A program made the translations under genes and the position numbers. From positions 151,862-215,861 of the forward strand of contig QCIV01000001.1 of NCBI GenBank assembly GCA_003216455.1: DNA of 64,000 nucleotides, in the 5' to 3' direction. Within the stretch, counting starts at the first letter, position 1; each line of letters starts with the position of its first letter. The notes under the pieces were generated by a model. It was not told the origin of the DNA. It searched no databases and saw only the letters and a program-made list of their open reading frames with translations. Source of the DNA: Prochlorococcus sp. AG-402-N17. GTDB lineage: Bacteria > Cyanobacteriota > Cyanobacteriia > PCC-6307 > Cyanobiaceae. Below are positions 59,730 through 64,000 of this stretch, in pieces.

Positions 59730-61046
59730 TTGAGCACAGGATATTTACAAAGAAAGGCAGCTTGGGAAATTTTATTAAAAGTTAGTTCTGGTGATTTTTC
59801 TGATCATGCTCTTGAAAAGGTTTTAAAAAATTATCAATTTAATCCTCTTGATATAGCTTTTATTACGGAATTATCTTTTGGATGCATAAGGTATAGAAAA
59901 TTTCTTGATCTTTGGACGGATCATACATCAAAAATTACTCATAAAAAGCAGCCTCCAAAGTTAAGATGGCTTCTACATATAGGTTTGTATCAACTATTGA
60001 AAATGGATAAAATCCCATTTCCTGCTGCTATTTCTACTACTGTAGAAGTAGCTAAAAAAACAGATTTAAATGGTTTAGCGGGAACTGTAAATGCGATATT
60101 GAGAAATGCATCAAGAAAATTAGAACAAAAAATCTTTCCGGAATTATCTTCTGATAGAAAAGAAAGAATTTCATATCTTGAATCATTTCCCTTATGGCTT
60201 GTGAAGGATCTTTATAAATGGGTCGGCATTAGCGAGGGTGAAAATATCATTAAGGCATTTAATAAAAAACCATCAATTGATTTGAGAATTAACCAATTAA
60301 AAACTAATTTAGATAACTTTTTGAAAGTACTTCATGAAAATAATATTTGTGCTGAAATTATTAATGATTTACATAATGGAATTACTTTAAAATCTAATCC
60401 AAGATCTATAAAAAATTTACCAGGATATAATGATGGACTTTGGACAATTCAAGATAGATCTTCTCAGTGGATAGCACCTCTCTTAAATCCAAAAGAAGGT
60501 GAAAAGATTTTAGATGCTTGTGCAGCTCCAGGAAGTAAGTCCACCCACCTTGCAGAATTAACAAATGATAGTGCTGAAATCATTGCCGTAGATAGATCAG
60601 CAAAAAGATTAAAAATACTGCAATCAAATTTAGAAAGGTTAAATTTGAAATCTGTTAATACCCTTAAGGCTGATGCTACGAGTTTGATTGAATTAAATCC
60701 TAAGTTTATATCTTATTTTGATAAGATTTTATTAGATGCTCCATGTTCAGGCATTGGAACTCTTTCCAGGAATCCAGATTCTAGATGGTCTTTAAGTAAA
60801 GAAAAAATAAAATCTTTAACTTTATTACAGGAAAAACTTTTGGAGAGTATTTTCCCTCTTTTGAAAAAAGATGGCACTTTAGTTTATTCAACTTGTACTA
60901 TTTGTCCCGATGAAAATAATCTATTAATTGAACGATTTATTGAAAAAAACAAAACTTTAAAATTGGTTAGCCAAAAGCAAATTTTACCTAGCTTGGATTA
61001 TCCTGGTGATGGATTTTATTCTGCAATAATTTCTTATAAATCTTAA
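59730..61046 (+). CDS. rsmB: 16S rRNA (cytosine-967-C5)-methyltransferase RsmB
   Basis: A 438-residue protein with a TTG start: N-terminal NusB-like helical domain (RKAAWEILLKVSSGDFSDHA, ITELSFGCIRYRKFLDLWTD, INAILRN-like VNAILRNASRKLE) and a C-terminal SAM domain with ILDACAAPGSKSTHLAELTN, VDRSAKRLK, LLDAPCSGIGTLSRNPDSRW (catalytic Cys) and VYSTCTICPDENN (second Cys). It methylates C967 of 16S rRNA. Converges with the PBP gene, ten bases apart. Confidence 0.95.
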   Translation: MSTGYLQRKAAWEILLKVSSGDFSDHALEKVLKNYQFNPLDIAFITELSFGCIRYRKFLDLWTDHTSKITHKKQPPKLRWLLHIGLYQLLKMDKIPFPAAISTTVEVAKKTDLNGLAGTVNAILRNASRKLEQKIFPELSSDRKERISYLESFPLWLVKDLYKWVGISEGENIIKAFNKKPSIDLRINQLKTNLDNFLKVLHENNICAEIINDLHNGITLKSNPRSIKNLPGYNDGLWTIQDRSSQWIAPLLNPKEGEKILDACAAPGSKSTHLAELTNDSAEIIAVDRSAKRLKILQSNLERLNLKSVNTLKADATSLIELNPKFISYFDKILLDAPCSGIGTLSRNPDSRWSLSKEKIKSLTLLQEKLLESIFPLLKKDGTLVYSTCTICPDENNLLIERFIEKNKTLKLVSQKQILPSLDYPGDGFYSAIISYKS

Positions 61047-61055
61047 AAATATAAT

Positions 61056-62834
61056 TTAATTGTTAACTGGAATTTTATAAATTTCAGATATGAACTTCTT
61101 CCATAAATAAGCTGCATTCCCACTAGATAATTCAGATTCCTTGTTATCGTCGTAACCTATCCAGATCCCTGTTGTAAGGTTATCAATGGAACCAATAAAC
61201 CAAAGATCTTTATTTCCATCAGATGTTCCTGTTTTCCCAAAAATTTTCTTTCCTTTTATAGAGGCTGCTTTTGAAGTGCCTTCTTTTACTGATTTTTCAA
61301 GTAGTTTATTCATTTGTTTGTTTACGTTTAAATTTAATATTTTCTTGGAAATAGATTTGTTTTCCCAAATAGTTTTTTTATTAAATGATTCTATTTTTTC
61401 TATGATTTCAGGGCTTTGAATCTTCCCATTATTGTTTATTGCAGAATATGCATTTGTGATGTTTAATAGATTATCTCCGTAGGAGCCAATAGCTAATGAT
61501 GGGAATTCCTCAAACTCTTGCTTGTAACCTAGTCCAAATGAATTCGCTAAATTAATAATATTTTTTAAGCCGATTTTTTTCGTTATTGATATCGGAACGA
61601 TATTTGATGAACTTTTAAATGATTCAATCAAAGATATTGAACCTCTATAGTCTTCTGAAAAATTTTTTGGGCAATAACTTTCCCAGCATATTGGTAAGTC
61701 TTCAAATTTATCGCTTAATTTTATTCCTTCTATTAATGCAGCAGCATAAGGGATTATTTTAAAAGTAGAACCTAAAGGTCTTACAGATGAAATCACTCTA
61801 TTGTATTCATTAATTGATGGATTTTTGCTGGTTATCATTGTCCTGATTAGTCCTGTGTTTGATTCGATAGATAAGAGACTAAATTCAAGTTCTTTAGGCC
61901 CTGCATATCTTGATATTTTTTGACCTTTTTCTTGCCAATCTTTCTTGATAGAAGATTGAATTCTTAAAAATTTATAATCATTTTTAGTTCCAATTCTTTT
62001 ATCTGTTTCCTGAAGAATAAAGTTTATTAGTAATTTATCATCTAAAAAATTATCAGCTGTTTGATAATTTAATTTTATTTTTTCTTTAATAGCCTTATTC
62101 TTGTTTGCAAGAGAAATATATCCATCAACATGCATTGATTCAAGAACTTTATTTCTATTTTTAATAGCTAGTTCTAAATTTTGATAAGGTGAATAAATTG
62201 ATGGAGCGGGAGCTAATCCTGCAATTAATGCGATCTCTGATAATGTCAATTCTTCTATAAATTTTCCAAAATAAACTTGGGCAGCCTCGTCTACCCCGTA
62301 TGCTCCTGATCCTAGATAAATATTATTTAAATATAATTTTAAAATTTGATTTTTGTCATATCTAAATTCAAGTATGAGTGATATAAATATTTCTTTGATT
62401 TTTCTTTGAAAACTTAGATCATTATTTAGAAAAAGTAATCTAGCAACTTGTTGTGTAATCGTACTGCCTCCCTCTTTAACATAACCACTTCTAATATTTT
62501 GAATAAGGGCACGTGAAATACTTTTTAAATCTGTTCCATTATGTTTATAAAATCTTTTATCCTCAGAAGATATAAAAGAATGTTTAAGAAAAAATGGAAT
62601 TTTATGATAACTATTATCTATTTCAAATTTGCGGCTTAATTTGCTCAGTATCTTATTATCAGAAGATAATATTACATAAGAATATTTGGTTTCCCGAAAC
62701 TTTTTATTTTTAGATAAGTCAAATCTTAACGTACTAAATATTAGACTAAAAAAATAAAAAGATATTCCAGAAAAAATTAATATTGGAATTATTAAAACAA
62801 AAGATTTGAATTTAATCTTTTGCACCTTAAGCAA
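61056..62834 (-). CDS. Class A penicillin-binding protein (PBP1A-like)
   Basis: A 592-residue bifunctional murein synthase. N-terminal membrane anchor (SFVLIIPILIFSGISFYFFS), GT51 glycosyltransferase (FISSEDKRFYKHNGTDLKSI, EGGSTITQQVARLLFLNNDL, KIKEIFISLILEFRYDKNQI, LYLNNIYLGSGAYGVDEAAQ) and transpeptidase with PLGSTFKIIPY (SxxK), KSSSNIVPI (SxN) and GKTGTSDGNKDLWF (KTG). It polymerises and cross-links peptidoglycan. It overlaps chlG by eight bases (62827-62834). Shorter than E. coli PBP1A; typical of cyanobacterial class A PBPs. Confidence 0.9.
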   Translation of the reverse strand: MLKVQKIKFKSFVLIIPILIFSGISFYFFSLIFSTLRFDLSKNKKFRETKYSYVILSSDNKILSKLSRKFEIDNSYHKIPFFLKHSFISSEDKRFYKHNGTDLKSISRALIQNIRSGYVKEGGSTITQQVARLLFLNNDLSFQRKIKEIFISLILEFRYDKNQILKLYLNNIYLGSGAYGVDEAAQVYFGKFIEELTLSEIALIAGLAPAPSIYSPYQNLELAIKNRNKVLESMHVDGYISLANKNKAIKEKIKLNYQTADNFLDDKLLINFILQETDKRIGTKNDYKFLRIQSSIKKDWQEKGQKISRYAGPKELEFSLLSIESNTGLIRTMITSKNPSINEYNRVISSVRPLGSTFKIIPYAAALIEGIKLSDKFEDLPICWESYCPKNFSEDYRGSISLIESFKSSSNIVPISITKKIGLKNIINLANSFGLGYKQEFEEFPSLAIGSYGDNLLNITNAYSAINNNGKIQSPEIIEKIESFNKKTIWENKSISKKILNLNVNKQMNKLLEKSVKEGTSKAASIKGKKIFGKTGTSDGNKDLWFIGSIDNLTTGIWIGYDDNKESELSSGNAAYLWKKFISEIYKIPVNN

Positions 62835-63774
62835 CTAAAAAACTATGTCCTATCGCTAAAGCTGTAACTAACATTCCAGTTATAAGGAACGGTTGGGCAC
62901 TTGCTTGATATTTGACATCAAACTTTAGAGGATCTCTTAGTAACCACATATCTTGAAATGTAATTTGTGGAATTACCAATAAAACCAAAATTACTGAAGC
63001 TAAATGTTGACCAATAACGACTAATACTACAACCATTGCTAATTGAAAAATGTCAATCAGTCCTGCACTTATTCTACTTGCATTTTTAATTCCAAATACT
63101 ACTGGTAGAGAATTTAAGCCTAGCTTTGAGTCTCCTTCAACACTTTTGAAATCATTAATAACAGCAATTCCAAGTCCTGAGAGGCTATAAGCAAGTGTTA
63201 GTATCGCCGTCACGATAGTTAATTTCCCAAACAAGGCTTGTCCTGCCCACCAAGGTAAAGCTATATAAGATGCTCCTAATGCATAATTTCCAAGCCAACC
63301 ATTCTGTTTTAATTTGAGTGGTGGAGCAGAATATATATAACTAACAAAGGAACCTCCTAATGCCAAAAGTAAGACAGAGGGGAAGCTGTGCTTAGCATAT
63401 AAATCTAATAGAAAAGCAACTATTAAACCCCCTATAAGTAATATCCAGATTTGTATTTTTACATCTTTAATTGAAATTTTGCCAGAAGGAATTGGTCTAT
63501 TTGGTTCATTAATCGCATCAATTTCCTTATCAAAAAAATCATTTATGGTTTGGGTATAACCAGCCAGAAGTGGCCCACTCATTAACATACATGCTAATGA
63601 AGCTAAAACATTACTAAATGTCCATTCAAAATTCCCACTTGCGGCTGCTCCACAAATAACTCCCCATATCAAAGGGATCCAGGTAATTGGCTTCATTAGC
63701 TGTATACGAAGTTTCCATATACTTGAAGTTTCAGATGCACCCTTAATTCCTAATAGTTGTTTTGGATCATTCAC
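62827..63774 (-). CDS. chlG: Chlorophyll synthase ChlG
   Basis: A 315-residue UbiA-family prenyltransferase with about nine hydrophobic segments: WKLRIQLMKPITWIPLIWGV, GYTQTINDFFDKEIDAINEP with the NDxxDxxxD motif, NRPIPSGKISIKDVKIQIWI, PPLKLKQNGWLGNYALGASY and the second Asp motif region IAVINDFKSVEGDSKLGLNS. It esterifies (divinyl) chlorophyllide with phytyl or geranylgeranyl pyrophosphate in the thylakoid membrane; in Prochlorococcus the chlorophylls are divinyl. The DUF2862 gene lies directly upstream (eight bases) on the same strand. Confidence 0.95.
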   Translation of the reverse strand: MNDPKQLLGIKGASETSSIWKLRIQLMKPITWIPLIWGVICGAAASGNFEWTFSNVLASLACMLMSGPLLAGYTQTINDFFDKEIDAINEPNRPIPSGKISIKDVKIQIWILLIGGLIVAFLLDLYAKHSFPSVLLLALGGSFVSYIYSAPPLKLKQNGWLGNYALGASYIALPWWAGQALFGKLTIVTAILTLAYSLSGLGIAVINDFKSVEGDSKLGLNSLPVVFGIKNASRISAGLIDIFQLAMVVVLVVIGQHLASVILVLLVIPQITFQDMWLLRDPLKFDVKYQASAQPFLITGMLVTALAIGHSFLVA

Positions 63775-63782
63775 TTTAATCT

Positions 63783-64000
63783 TTAACCTTTCTCAATTTC
63801 TTCTGGGAAAAACCAGTTTTGTTCACCATTCTGAAATTTTGCAGTGATTCCAATACTCCTGCCATCTGTCATCTTATAGCCTGTTATTACGGCTTTAGGA
63901 TTAGAGGATATTTGATCAATTAATTTCGCTGGTAGTCTATCTTTTACTTTGTTAATGTTAATTTTGATTTTACTACCGATTTTGGGTAATAATTTTGTTT
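63783..64000 (-). CDS. DUF2862-family protein, partial (5' end outside window)
   Basis: The minus-strand frame is open to the window edge and ends at TAA 63783. Visible part: LPKIGSKIKININ, KVKDRLPAKLIDQISSNPKA, VITGYKMTDGRSIGITAKFQ, NGEQNWFFPEEIEKG. This matches DUF2862, a small SH3-like cyanobacterial family near chlG in picocyanobacteria. Function unknown. The start codon is not in the window. Confidence 0.8.
   Translation of the reverse strand, partial: TKLLPKIGSKIKININKVKDRLPAKLIDQISSNPKAVITGYKMTDGRSIGITAKFQNGEQNWFFPEEIEKG

Overview
The window is AT-rich, gene-dense DNA from a picocyanobacterium, almost certainly a high-light Prochlorococcus. The reasons are the very low GC, the chlorophyll synthase gene chlG, the PII partner PipX, a small PTOX-type plastoquinol oxidase, a high-light-inducible (hli) protein, and several families I associate with marine picocyanobacteria (DUF3104, TIGR03894, DUF1651, DUF3764, DUF1823, DUF2862). 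I cannot name the strain from sequence alone.

Region 1 (about 1-24.4 kb) is accessory-like. It has short, mostly unrelated genes on alternating strands, about twenty ORFs under 60 codons that the ORF track omits, and only a few recognisable enzymes: PTOX, a carotenoid-isomerase-like flavoprotein, TatA, peroxiredoxin Q, ArfB, a CPBP protease, proline iminopeptidase, a DNA photolyase, TenA-ThiD and a DUF985 cupin. It also holds decay products: a frameshifted monooxygenase-like gene (20753-21105), two overlapping broken small genes (13729-14034), and a frameshifted, C-terminally truncated tyrosine recombinase (23900-24375). The recombinase lies beside a tRNA-Tyr/tRNA-Thr pair, with locally higher GC. 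This is the typical scar of a mobile element integrated at a tRNA gene. An hli gene with a TTG start (949-1080) is also missed by the ORF track.

Region 2 (about 24.5-56.5 kb) is core backbone. In order it carries aroQ, miaE, cobI, DUF1823, der, an EcfT-type permease, pipX-pipY, sepF, proC; then on the minus strand a glycosyltransferase, recO, a deoC homologue and hpf; then lipB, an acyl-CoA synthetase, a YlqD-like gene, the pyruvate dehydrogenase E2 gene and queA; then cysK, two cystathionine-gamma-synthase-like genes and rpsD (minus); then yidD, a glutaredoxin-like gene, murE and an SDR; then a class V aminotransferase, an arsM-like methyltransferase and a DUF4278 gene with a structured leader; then nfu, mqo, lepA, a dppC-like permease and trmH. 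Sulfur amino-acid synthesis (cysK plus two CGS-like enzymes) is grouped, and nitrogen sensing (PipX/PipY) sits with cell division (SepF) and proline synthesis (ProC).

Region 3 (about 56.9-64 kb) has a tight four-gene unit (DCC thiol oxidoreductase, TIGR03643/DUF2805, DUF2256, prokaryotic photolyase-related protein). It is followed by rsmB, a class A penicillin-binding protein, chlG and the start of a DUF2862 gene cut by the window edge.

The most interesting items are the iron-sulfur-type photolyase whose cluster cysteines appear to be gone, the DeoC homologue lacking its Schiff-base lysine, the recombinase scar at the tRNA pair, the duplicated leader elements around the small monooxygenase-like genes at 20.7-22.6 kb, and the hidden layer of very small genes. 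I did not find a convincing wholly new multi-gene system. All family assignments are by eye and memory; no search was run.
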